In this document: one piece after another, positions 1-6,195 of the stretch | Layout of the letters: every line of letters begins with the position of its first letter | Position numbering within the stretch: position 1 is the first letter of the stretch | Assembly: GCA_903929765.1 (NCBI GenBank) | Contig: CAIYVX010000013.1 | Coordinates: 88,391 to 152,390, forward strand | DNA: 64,000 nt | Reading direction: 5' to 3' | DNA from: an uncultured Planctomycetia bacterium | Lineage (GTDB): Bacteria > Planctomycetota > Phycisphaerae > FEN-1346 > JAACEH01 | The notes under the pieces: model-generated | The model's input: only the letters and a program-made list of their open reading frames with translations | Told to the model about the DNA's origin: nothing | Databases searched by the model: none | Translations under genes and position numbers: made by a program

Positions 1-233
1 AGTCGCTCAAAGGCGGGGTTGAGTTCCAGGTAGCGGTAATCGCAGGGTTGGCCGCGGTCATCGCAAATGAGTTCGTGCGCGGCGAGGCCTTCGTCCATGG
101 CCTCGGTGAGTCGGCGGTAGCGCAGGTCGGCGGCTTGGAGGTCCTGTTGAGCGGCGGCGAGGCGAAGTTCGAGATCGTCGAGGCGGCGCAACAATTCGCC
201 CTCTCGACGGTTCGGCATCTCTTCAGTTGGCAT
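1..233 (-). CDS. PAS-domain sensor protein, N-terminal part (runs off the window)
   Basis: The first 77 codons of a gene reading out of the left edge. The start ATG lies at 231-233 on the minus strand. After a short charged, coiled-coil-like stretch (about residues 10-40) comes a PAS-type sequence: an acidic EAMDEG turn, HELICDD, then DYRYLELNPAFERL. This is the usual pattern of PAS domains that head histidine kinases or diguanylate cyclases ('H-e-i-i-D-..-G-.-p-.-D-Y-R-.-L-e-.-N-P-A-F-E'). There is no signal peptide or membrane segment in the visible part, so a cytoplasmic sensor is likely. The output domain is outside the window, so kinase, cyclase or phosphodiesterase cannot be told apart. 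The gene lies about 60 bp downstream of the tRNA-Val gene on the same strand. Confidence 0.6.
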   Translation of the reverse strand, partial: MPTEEMPNRREGELLRRLDDLELRLAAAQQDLQAADLRYRRLTEAMDEGLAAHELICDDRGQPCDYRYLELNPAFER

Positions 234-291
234 GGCCGGCCTCGGTAAAGTGAGGCAATCTATGGTCAACCCTGACGGGTTTGGCAGTAAA

Positions 292-368
292 TGGTGGGCG
301 ATAATGGGCTCGAACCATCGACCTCCTGCTTGTCGAGCAGGCGCTCTAACCAACTGAGCTAATCGCCC
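292..368 (-). tRNA. tRNA-Val (anticodon GAC), CCA encoded
   Basis: On the minus strand the sequence folds as a complete cloverleaf. The acceptor arm is GGGCGAT paired with ATCGCCC, the D-arm has GCTC/GAGC, and the anticodon arm is CCTGC/GCAGG with loop TCGACAA. The T-arm carries TTCGAGC. The anticodon GAC reads valine GUC/GUU codons. The discriminator A is followed by a genome-encoded CCA at 292-294. Length is 77 nt. Confidence 0.95.
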
Positions 369-490
369 TACGGAAGGGTGATAATAGGGTTTTTTGAGGG
401 AAAGTCAAGGGCTAACAGCAGTCCTCAGACTTCAGTCCTCAGTCTTCAGGCGCAGCAGAAACAGAAAAAGGAGAAACAGAAGAAGAAAAA

Positions 491-520
491 ACAGCATCCC
501 CCAGCAGTGCTGGGGGCTTA
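491..520. repeat. Palindromic repeat F, copy 1
   Basis: A near-perfect hairpin with arms CCCCCAGCA and TGCTGGGGG. The same core with matching flanks (acagc(a/g)t before, gctt after) recurs at 37494-37523. It lies in a purine- and A-rich spacer (369-545) that also holds a 14-nt tandem repeat at about 419-450 and no gene. Confidence 0.8.
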
Positions 521-545
521 ATAAGCAACAAAAACAAAGAGGGGC

Positions 546-1442
546 TTGTCAGATTCGGCTCGGGTGATTATGCTTTTGGCTATGCCCTTCGGACGAGCGG
601 TTCACGGCATCATCGGATTGTTCCTGCCTCGGGTGTGCATATCGTGCGGGAAGTTTATCGGCGGAATCGAACAACAGACACCCTCACCCTACCCTCTCCC
701 GTCAAGGGCGAGGGGTGAAGAAGCAACGGCAACAGAAACAGAAACAACAACCGGACAGGGCAGAGCCCTGTCCCTACGAGAAGCAACAACAACCGGAACG
801 GCGCTGTGTGCGGAGTGCCGAGATGGGATTGAGCGGGTGGCGCGGGAGCGGGCGTGTGGGCGGTGCGGGCATGGCCTGGGGCCACATGCGGCGTGTCCGG
901 CGTGTGCGGAGGAAGAGCCGCCGTTTGAGGCGACGGTTCGTGTGGGGACATATCACGGGCCGCTGGGCGAGTTGGTGCGGCGCGTCAAGTACAAGGGCGT
1001 GCGCTATCCCGTGCCACTAATGGCGGAGTTGCTCTTGGCGCGGCTCCGGGAGAGCGGGGCGGCGGGGGAGATCGACGTGGCGACGGCGGTTCCGCTGCAC
1101 TGGTGGCGGTATTACCGGCGTGGGTTCAATCAGGCGGCGGTGCTGGGCCGGGAGTTGCGGCGTCGGGGGCTGGAGGCGCCGCTGGAACGGCTTTTGGCGC
1201 GGGTGCGTGATACTCCGCCGCAGGTGGGGTTGAGCCGGACGGAGCGTCAGGAAAATGTGCGTGGAGCGTTCCGGGTGATGCGGGCGGAGGCGGTGAAGGG
1301 GCGGCGCGTGTTGCTGCTGGACGACGTGATGACGACGGGGGCGACGGCGGGGGCGTGCGCGCGGGAGTTAATTAAGGCGGGGGCGGCGCGGGTGACGGTG
1401 GGAGTGGTGGTAGTGGCGGGGGGAGAGGGAAATTTAAAATGA
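546..1442 (+). CDS. ComF-family phosphoribosyltransferase-like protein with repeat-derived insertion
   Basis: A 298-residue ComF/ComFC-type protein. The N-terminal zinc-ribbon has CISC at residues 31-34, CAEC at 88-91 and further CGRC and CPAC pairs. The middle has the ComF signature around GTYHGPLGELVRRVKYKG, and the C-terminus has the PRPP-binding loop LLLDDVMTTGATA. Relatives act in DNA uptake or nucleotide-linked processes; the exact reaction is not established. Oddity: residues about 41-85 between the first two Cys pairs are not ComF-like. They are the in-frame translation of two intergenic-type repeats (681-720 and 753-776) and their A-rich linker. The start is uncertain: TTG 546 gives the full frame, while GTG 564 and ATG 570 are alternatives and none has a well-spaced Shine-Dalgarno. 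The stop at 1440-1442 falls inside an A-rich element. Confidence 0.8.
   Translation: MSDSARVIMLLAMPFGRAVHGIIGLFLPRVCISCGKFIGGIEQQTPSPYPLPSRARGEEATATETETTTGQGRALSLREATTTGTALCAECRDGIERVARERACGRCGHGLGPHAACPACAEEEPPFEATVRVGTYHGPLGELVRRVKYKGVRYPVPLMAELLLARLRESGAAGEIDVATAVPLHWWRYYRRGFNQAAVLGRELRRRGLEAPLERLLARVRDTPPQVGLSRTERQENVRGAFRVMRAEAVKGRRVLLLDDVMTTGATAGACARELIKAGAARVTVGVVVVAGGEGNLK
681..720 (+). repeat. Palindromic repeat A, copy 1 (inside comF-type gene)
   Basis: CCCTCACCCTACCCTCTCCC, then a short loop, then GGGCGAGGGGTGAAG. It matches the other A copies (5177, 15663, 31354, 35290, 42286) but lacks their GGCC stem. It is translated as TPSPYPLPSRARGEE inside the ComF-type protein. Confidence 0.85.
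753..776. repeat. Hairpin repeat inside comF-type gene
   Basis: Arms GGACAGGG and CCCTGTCC around a short CAGAG loop, followed by cta. It has the same build as the GGGC-caaga-GCCC hairpins at 5311, 5334 and 6063 and is joined to repeat A by an A-rich linker. Confidence 0.7.
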
Positions 1443-1483
1443 AAAATGAAAAATTAAAAAGGGAGAAGAAACGACAAAAGCAA
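1435..1483. repeat. A-rich spacer element, copy 1
   Basis: A low-GC stretch of AAAATGAAAAATT-type sequence ending in gagaagaaac. It sits at the 3' end of the comF-type gene, and the TGA stop lies within it. Related stretches follow hpf (2038), ptsI (4787) and the VWA gene (48714). Confidence 0.6.
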
Positions 1484-1524
1484 CAACGGCCAGGAGCGAC
1501 CGGAGTGTGGTCGATTTCAGGACA

Positions 1525-1552
1525 TTGACAGGGTGGGTGAGGCTGCTATACT
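1525..1552 (+). promoter_or_regulatory. Sigma70-type promoter of the hpf-pts operon
   Basis: TTGACA at 1525-1530, a 16-bp spacer and TATACT at 1547-1552. This is the closest match to the vegetative consensus seen in the window. Transcription would begin near 1559, giving a leader of about 120 nt before hpf. Confidence 0.75.
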
Positions 1553-1677
1553 CATGTTTGTGGCGAGGTCCGCGGGGGCCAAAAGCCAGGGGGGCGGCGC
1601 TAGTCCGCCGAAAGAGAGCAAACAGGCAGACGCGTGGTTTGGGTTGAATCCAACTCCAGCCGGCGTAAGGAGAGGCG

Positions 1678-2025
1678 ATGCAAGTAGTCATTACCGGGCG
1701 GCACATGTCGGTTACCGACGCGATGAAGAACTATGCCGAGGAGAAATCGCGGAAGTTGCTGAAGTATTTCAACCGGATCAGCGAGATTCGGATGATCCTG
1801 GATTTCGAGGGAGGCAAGCCCTCGTGCGAGGGGATTGTCATGGTCGAGCACGCCGACGATCTGGTGGCGAGCAAGACGGATAACGACATGTACGCGGCGA
1901 TCGACCTGGTGTCGGCGAAACTGGAAAATCAGATTCGCAAGCACAAGGAGTTCATCAGCCAGCGGCACAAGGGTCGGCTGGGCGCGGGTAAGGCGGGGGC
2001 GGAAGTGGAGAAGGCGGAGGAGTAG
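1678..2025 (+). CDS. hpf: Ribosome hibernation promoting factor, short HPF/RaiA type
   Basis: A 115-residue protein with the HPF/RaiA fold. It begins MQVVITGRHMSVTDAMKNY and continues with EEKSRKLLKYF, VEHADDL and DMYAAIDLVSAKLENQIRKHK. Family members bind the 30S subunit between A and P sites and silence ribosomes in stationary phase. It lacks the long-HPF C-terminal dimerisation domain, so this is the short form; a brief charged tail follows HKGR. The ATG is preceded by AAGGAGAGG at good spacing. It heads the operon hpf-ptsN-ptsH-ptsI behind the 1525 promoter, the same linkage seen with ptsN in other bacteria, which suggests shared stress or nutrient control. Confidence 0.93.
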   Translation: MQVVITGRHMSVTDAMKNYAEEKSRKLLKYFNRISEIRMILDFEGGKPSCEGIVMVEHADDLVASKTDNDMYAAIDLVSAKLENQIRKHKEFISQRHKGRLGAGKAGAEVEKAEE

Positions 2026-2037
2026 GCGGGGCGAGGA

Positions 2038-2086
2038 AAGAAATTAAAAATTAGAAATATAAATGAAAAACTGAAGAAGCGAGAAA
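2038..2086. repeat. A-rich spacer element, copy 2
   Basis: AAATTAAAAATTAGAAATA-type sequence followed by gaagaagcgag, starting 13 bp after the hpf stop. It is of the same kind as 1435, 4787 and 48714. Confidence 0.55.
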
Positions 2087-2087
2087 T

Positions 2088-2110
2088 CACGGGCAGGAAG
2101 CCTGTGCCAG
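2088..2110. repeat. Hairpin repeat between hpf and ptsN
   Basis: CACGGGC-aggaa-GCCTGTG followed by CCAG. It is a divergent member of the GGGC-caaga-GCCC hairpin group. It contains the GTG (2104) that would lengthen ptsN artificially. Confidence 0.55.
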
Positions 2111-2133
2111 GAGACACGAAAACGGAGGCCGCA

Positions 2134-2607
2134 ATGAAGTTTCAGGATTTCATCTGTCGCAAGGCGTTAATAGCGAATCTTGAGGCGACGACGACGCGCG
2201 GGGTGCTGGAGGAAATGGTGGCGGCGCTGGTCAAGGCCGGGAAACTGAGCGAGTCGATGCACAAGGGCGTGTTGGACACGCTGACCTCGCGCGAGAAGAA
2301 GGCGACGACGGGTTTCGGCAACGGCGTGGCGATTCCACACGTGAAGCACAAGGCGGTGACGGAGTTGATCGGCGTGGTGGCCCGGTCGAGCGCGGGGGTG
2401 GACTTTGCGGCGCTGGACGGGAAGCCAGTGTACATATTTTTTCTGCTGCTGAGTCCGCCGGACAAGCCAGCGGAACACCTGAAGGCGATGGAAAACATCT
2501 TCCGCAACGCGCAGAAGGAACATTGGCGGCGGTTTTTGCAGCAGGCGGATTCGGCCGAGGCGATCTGGGAGCTGCTGGTGGAGGCGGATGAAGAGGCGAT
2601 TGTCTAA
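2134..2607 (+). CDS. ptsN: PTS EIIA domain protein, nitrogen-regulatory type (EIIA-Ntr)
   Basis: A 157-residue EIIA of the fructose/mannitol/Ntr class. The phospho-accepting histidine is His69 in NGVAIPHVKHKAV, and LLSPPDKPAEHLKAME is the following family block. EIIA-Ntr receives phosphate from an HPr-type carrier and acts as a regulator rather than in sugar import. ATG 2134 is chosen because GGAGG lies 6-7 nt upstream; the longer frame from GTG 2104 starts inside a hairpin repeat. It is followed at 31 bp by ptsH. With HPr and enzyme I next to it and no permease genes nearby, a regulatory relay is inferred. Confidence 0.9.
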   Translation: MKFQDFICRKALIANLEATTTRGVLEEMVAALVKAGKLSESMHKGVLDTLTSREKKATTGFGNGVAIPHVKHKAVTELIGVVARSSAGVDFAALDGKPVYIFFLLLSPPDKPAEHLKAMENIFRNAQKEHWRRFLQQADSAEAIWELLVEADEEAIV

Positions 2608-2638
2608 AGCACCAGCGAAGAGGCAACGGGGCCGTGGG

Positions 2639-2905
2639 ATGCAGGAACGAGAGGTGACCATCATCAATCGCCAGGGCATGCACGCCCGCCCGGCGATGCA
2701 GATCGTGGAGATCTCGAACCGTTTCAAGAGCGGGATAAAAATTCGTAAAGGGTCGATGGTCGTTGATGCCAAGAGCATCATGCAGGTCATGACCCTTGAG
2801 GCCGTCCAGGGCACCGTCCTCGTGTTTGAGGCCGAGGGCGCGGATGCCGGCGAGGCGCTAAACGCCTTAGCCCAGGTGGTGGCCGAGAAGTTTCAGGAAG
2901 ATTAA
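2639..2905 (+). CDS. ptsH: Phosphocarrier protein HPr
   Basis: An 88-residue HPr. With the start at ATG 2639 the active-site histidine is exactly His15 (GMHARPAM) and the regulatory serine exactly Ser46 (DAKSIMQVMTL), matching canonical numbering. This supports the start over the upstream ATG at 2588, which overlaps ptsN. His15 passes phosphate from enzyme I to EIIA proteins. Ser46 and the KSIM block are the HPr-kinase recognition site in bacteria with HprK, but no hprK lies in this window. It is followed by a 118-bp spacer with two hairpins and then ptsI. Confidence 0.95.
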   Translation: MQEREVTIINRQGMHARPAMQIVEISNRFKSGIKIRKGSMVVDAKSIMQVMTLEAVQGTVLVFEAEGADAGEALNALAQVVAEKFQED

Positions 2906-2945
2906 TAGAGGCCGCATATTTTTTGTGCGGTCACTGGCGTATTTT

Positions 2946-2972
2946 CACGGCGGGCAAGACCCGCCGTGGCAC
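2946..2972. repeat. Palindromic repeat B, copy 1
   Basis: CACGGCGGG-caag-ACCCGCCGTG ending in GCAC. Nearly identical copies occur at 13453 and 33871. It lies between ptsH and ptsI. Confidence 0.85.
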
Positions 2973-2987
2973 AACCATCGGGAAGGT

Positions 2988-3007
2988 GTCACAGACTTAT
3001 CTGTGAC
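2988..3007. repeat. Perfect 8-bp hairpin upstream of ptsI
   Basis: GTCACAGA-ctta-TCTGTGAC, 17 bp before the ptsI start. It has perfect 8-bp arms and could be an operator or a transcript hairpin near the ribosome binding region. Only this copy was found in the window. Confidence 0.6.
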
Positions 3008-3023
3008 CGCATAGGATTGCCGC

Positions 3024-4790
3024 ATGAAAATTCTGAAGGGAATCGCGGTCAGCCCCGGCGTGGCTGTCTCTCCGGCTATCGTGCTGGATAGCGAGGAGCT
3101 GGTCATTTCGCGGCGCATCATCGCGCCGGCGGAGGTCGAGGCGGAAGTTGCACGGCTGCACGCGGCAGTGGAAAAGTCGGTGCAGGAACTGACCGACCTG
3201 CGCGAAAAAGTGTCACAGACGGTCGGGGAACAACTCGGCGCGATCTTCGATGTCCACCAGTCGATCCTCAACAGCGCCCCGCTGCGCGAGGAAATCCTGA
3301 ATCTAATCAGCCACGAACACTACGGACCGGAGTACGCGGTGAGCACGGTGCTGCGCGGGTACGGGAAGAAGTTTCTGGCGATGAAGGACGAGTACCTGGC
3401 GGACCGGGTGCAGGACGTGCATGACATTGAGCGGCGCGTGCTCAGGCATTTGATCGGGGAGCGTCGGCAGCAGTTGGTGAACCTCCAGTCGCCGCACATT
3501 CTGGTGGCGCACGATCTGACGCCGAGCCAGACGGCCTCGCTGGACCGGAGCAAGATTCTGGGTTTTGCGACGGACGTGGGCGGTCGGACGAGCCACACGG
3601 CGATTGTGGCCCGAGCGATGAACATTCCGGCCATCGTCGGGCTGGAGACGATGACGGCAGAGATTTCCGGCGGCGACCAGGTGCTGATTGACGGCGACCG
3701 CGGCCTGGCGATCATCAATCCCGACGCGGAGACGCTGGAAAAATACCGGCTCTACGTTCAGGAAGCCAAGCGGACGGAAGTGGACCTGACAAGCCTGCGG
3801 GACCTGCCGGCCATTACCCGCGACGGTCACGAAATCACGCTCTACGGGAACATCGAATTCCCCAACGAGGTGACGGCTTGCCTGGAGCATGGGGCGGCGG
3901 GAATCGGGCTCTATCGGACGGAGTTCCTCTACCTGGACCGCGACGAGGAGCCGACCGAGGAAGACCATTACGAGGCCTACGCCTCGGCGCTGGAGTTGCT
4001 CCAGGGGCGGCCGATGACGATTCGGACCTGCGACCTGGGGGCGGACAAATTTACCCATGTCACCGGGGAGGCGCTGGAACGCAACCCGTTTCTGGGGCTG
4101 CGGTCGATCCGGTACAGCTTGCGGCACGTCGATGTGTTCAAGACGCAACTGCGGGCGATTCTGCGGGCGAGCGTGCTGGGATCGGTGCAGATTCTGTTTC
4201 CGCTGGTGACGAACGTTCGGGAATTGCGCCACGCGAAGATGATTTTGAACGACGTGCGCGAGGATCTGGCGGAAGAGGGCGTGGCGTTCGACAAGAACAT
4301 CAAGGTGGGGGTGATGATCGAGGTGCCTTCGGCGGCGTTTATGCCGCGGCAATTCGCGCGGGAATGCGATTTTTTCAGCATCGGGACCAACGACCTGGTG
4401 CAATACACTCTGGCGGTGGACCGGCTGAACGAGCGTGTGGCGGACATGTTCACGCCGGCGCATCCGGCGGTGATCGGGCTGATGGCCAACGTGGTGAATG
4501 CGGCCAAGGCGGAGCATATCGAGGTGGCCGTGTGCGGGGAGATGGGCGGCGATCCGCTCTATACGCTGCTCTTGGTGGGCCTGGGGGTGGACGTGATCAG
4601 CACGGCGCCGACGGCGATCCCGGAGGTGAAGCGGATGATCCGTTCGACGTCGATGCGTCAGGCGCGGCGCGTGGCGAAAAAGATTCTGACGCTGGAAAGC
4701 GATCGGGAGATTCTGGCGTATCTGACGGAAGTGAGTCGGACGATTCTGTCGGAGGCGTTCGGGCCGGAGGAAGAGGAAGAAGAGAGGTAA
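3024..4790 (+). CDS. ptsI: PTS enzyme I (phosphoenolpyruvate-protein phosphotransferase)
   Basis: A 588-residue enzyme I of usual length with no GAF extension, so it is the canonical rather than the PtsP form. It takes phosphate from PEP and gives it to HPr. The N-terminal HPr-binding helical domain is followed by the phospho-histidine at His191 in GGRTSHTAIVARA. The C-terminal PEP-binding barrel has GIGLYRTEFLY, VGVMIEVPSAA, FFSIGTNDLVQY and the catalytic cysteine in VCGEMGGDP. It is the last gene of hpf-ptsN-ptsH-ptsI. Its TAA stop is part of an A-rich spacer element. Confidence 0.96.
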   Translation: MKILKGIAVSPGVAVSPAIVLDSEELVISRRIIAPAEVEAEVARLHAAVEKSVQELTDLREKVSQTVGEQLGAIFDVHQSILNSAPLREEILNLISHEHYGPEYAVSTVLRGYGKKFLAMKDEYLADRVQDVHDIERRVLRHLIGERRQQLVNLQSPHILVAHDLTPSQTASLDRSKILGFATDVGGRTSHTAIVARAMNIPAIVGLETMTAEISGGDQVLIDGDRGLAIINPDAETLEKYRLYVQEAKRTEVDLTSLRDLPAITRDGHEITLYGNIEFPNEVTACLEHGAAGIGLYRTEFLYLDRDEEPTEEDHYEAYASALELLQGRPMTIRTCDLGADKFTHVTGEALERNPFLGLRSIRYSLRHVDVFKTQLRAILRASVLGSVQILFPLVTNVRELRHAKMILNDVREDLAEEGVAFDKNIKVGVMIEVPSAAFMPRQFARECDFFSIGTNDLVQYTLAVDRLNERVADMFTPAHPAVIGLMANVVNAAKAEHIEVAVCGEMGGDPLYTLLLVGLGVDVISTAPTAIPEVKRMIRSTSMRQARRVAKKILTLESDREILAYLTEVSRTILSEAFGPEEEEEER

Positions 4791-4852
4791 AAAGTTAAAG
4801 GTAAAAAGTAAAAAGTTAGAAGAAGCGTGAAGAAAAAGAAGAAGAAACGGCA
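4787..4852. repeat. A-rich spacer element, copy 3
   Basis: Alternating GTAAAAAGTTAAAGG and GTAAAAAGTTAG blocks followed by gaagaaac-type sequence. It supplies the ptsI TAA stop. It is very similar in style to 48714-48752. Confidence 0.6.
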
Positions 4853-4873
4853 TCCGCCGGCGAAAGGAGGCGT

Positions 4874-5161
4874 GTGTTGGCTGATAATGAACCTGGAACC
4901 GCCCGGACGCTGACCTGGTGGAAGAAATATGAGAAATATTGGCTGTTTATCGCCATTATGGGTGGTTTGATTGTGTTTTTAGGTTCGGTGATCACTGGCG
5001 ACCTGAGTGGACAGATTGCCGGAAGTTTTGTGGCCTGCGTGTTCTTGATCGTCGCGTGCCATAACAAAATAAAAGAGCACACCGAGACTTTGGCCAGTCT
5101 TCGTAAGCAAATTGACCAGTTGCAATCCACGGCGGACAAGCTGTCCAAAGGGGAGGGGTGA
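4874..5161 (+). CDS. Small two-helix membrane protein with C-terminal coiled coil, unknown function
   Basis: A 95-residue protein I do not recognise. It has an aromatic amphipathic start (WWKKYEKYWLF) and two hydrophobic helices, about residues 23-42 and 47-63. A polar heptad-like tail follows (HTETLASLRKQIDQLQSTADKL), likely a cytoplasmic coiled coil. AAAGGAGG at 4863-4870 precedes GTG 4874 and TTG 4877; the TTG has the better spacing and would shorten the protein by one residue. Base composition is visibly less GC-rich than its neighbours. It stands between ptsI and a repeat-filled spacer, so operon membership is unclear. Confidence 0.6.
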   Translation: MLADNEPGTARTLTWWKKYEKYWLFIAIMGGLIVFLGSVITGDLSGQIAGSFVACVFLIVACHNKIKEHTETLASLRKQIDQLQSTADKLSKGEG

Positions 5162-5176
5162 AGAAGAAGAGAAGAA

Positions 5177-5225
5177 CCCTCACCCGGCCGCTAAAGCGGC
5201 CACCCTCCCCCAGGGGGGTGAAAAA
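5177..5225 (+). repeat. Palindromic repeat A, copy 2
   Basis: CCCTCACCC, then the stem GGCCGCTaaAGCGGCC, then ACCCTCCCCCAGGGGGGTGAA. It is the first of four hairpins packed into the 255-bp spacer 5162-5416, which holds no gene. Confidence 0.85.
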
Positions 5226-5256
5226 CAGAAGAAGAAGAAGAAGAAGCCAAACAACA

Positions 5257-5280
5257 CGGGCGACTCATGAGTCGCCCCTA
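5257..5280. repeat. Hairpin repeat in 5.2-kb spacer
   Basis: GGGCGACTCATGAGTCGCCC is a 20-nt perfect palindrome, followed by cta. It is flanked on both sides by A/G-rich linkers of the agaagaag type. Confidence 0.7.
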
Positions 5281-5310
5281 CAAAAGAAGAAGCAAAAGAA
5301 ACAACAACCC

Positions 5311-5356
5311 AGGGGCAAGATGCCCCTGGGACTCACGGGCGGGACGCCCGTGGCAC
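5311..5356. repeat. Two adjacent hairpin repeats (GGGC-loop-GCCC type)
   Basis: AGGGGC-aagat-GCCCCT at 5311-5327 is followed at once by CACGGGCgggacGCCCGTG ending in GCAC at 5334-5356. They have the same build as the hairpin at 6063. The next gene starts 60 bp downstream. Confidence 0.7.
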
Positions 5357-5416
5357 TGGAAAAGAGAAAGGTTCGGGCGGTCCGGGCGCAACGGGCGAAC
5401 GGAGGCCTGAGAGGAT

Positions 5417-6046
5417 ATGTTCAGACAGAGAATTCGTCTGCGTTACAGCATAGGAGGTGACAAGAGGTTCCTGTCGCATCACGACCTGATGCGGGTGTGG
5501 CTGCGTGCGCTGCGTCGGGCGGAGTTGCCGCTGCGGCTGAGCGAGGGCTTTCACGTGCGGCCGAAGGTGTCGTTTGCTTTGGCCAAGAGTGTGGGCATTG
5601 CCTCGGAGTCGGAATGGTTCGAGTTCGAGTTGGCCGACTGGGTGAATCCCGAGGCGGTCTATCGGGCGCTGGCCCCGCGATTGCCGGAGGGCATCGCCAT
5701 CGTGGAACTGTCGGTCGTTTCGCCCGGAGATCGGGCGGTGGCGACACGAGCGGTTTACGCGGCGGAACTCCAGCAGTTGCCGGAGGACATCGACGAGCGG
5801 ATCGCGGGATTGTTGGCGCGGGCCGAGATCGTGGTGTCGCGAGGCGATCCGGAGTCGCCGCGGCGCGTGGACATCCGGCCGCTGTTGGAGTCGGTTCGGC
5901 GCGAGGACTCGCGGCTGGTCATCGCGGCGCGGTGCAAGAACGAAGGCACGCTGAAGCCGGAGGAAGTTCTGCGGGAGTTGGGCCTGGGGGGCGAGGAGAT
6001 CGCTCGCGGCCTGATTACGCGGACGGAGTTGGCGCTGGCGTCGTGA
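5417..6046 (+). CDS. DUF2344 / radical SAM-linked protein (TIGR03936 type)
   Basis: A 209-residue protein with the DUF2344 pattern. It opens with RIRLRYSIGGDKRFLSHHDLMRVWLRALRRAELPL. It continues with SEGFHVRPKVSFALAKSVGI and FEFELAD, and ends with a ferredoxin-fold-like second half (RRVDIRPLLESV, GTLKPEEVLRELG). In many bacteria this domain is fused to or follows a large radical SAM protein and precedes RNase E/G. Here the RNase gene follows at 150 bp, but no radical SAM gene lies upstream in the window. The biochemical role is unknown; association with RNA processing is inferred from this conserved neighbourhood. Confidence 0.85.
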   Translation: MFRQRIRLRYSIGGDKRFLSHHDLMRVWLRALRRAELPLRLSEGFHVRPKVSFALAKSVGIASESEWFEFELADWVNPEAVYRALAPRLPEGIAIVELSVVSPGDRAVATRAVYAAELQQLPEDIDERIAGLLARAEIVVSRGDPESPRRVDIRPLLESVRREDSRLVIAARCKNEGTLKPEEVLRELGLGGEEIARGLITRTELALAS

Positions 6047-6062
6047 AGCCACAAAAGATACA

Positions 6063-6085
6063 CACGGGCAAGATGCCCGTGTTAC
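6063..6085. repeat. Hairpin repeat between DUF2344 gene and RNase E/G
   Basis: CACGGGC-aagat-GCCCGTG followed by TTAC. It has the same loop and stem pattern as 5311 and 5334. It lies in the 149-bp spacer before the RNase gene. Confidence 0.7.
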
Positions 6086-6195
6086 TGTAAACCAGGAACC
6101 TCGAATCAACTTCCCTTGCAACGACGAAGAGACCTGTCGCAGGGCGCCAGCGCGGCCAGAAGCGGCCGGCGAAGGGCGCCAAGAAAGGCTACAAG

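Noticed and set aside
2588..2638. Earlier HPr start
   Set aside because: It would overlap ptsN and shift His15 and Ser46 from canonical numbering; MQEREVT at 2639 fits the family exactly.
2946..2990. TGGCAC in repeat B as a sigma-54 -24 box
   Set aside because: No GC/TGC -12 element at the right distance; TGGCAC recurs at the edge of several hairpins at sites without genes downstream.
3303..4853. 516-codon frame opposite ptsI
   Set aside because: His/Arg/Gln/Pro-rich with no motif; shadow of enzyme I.
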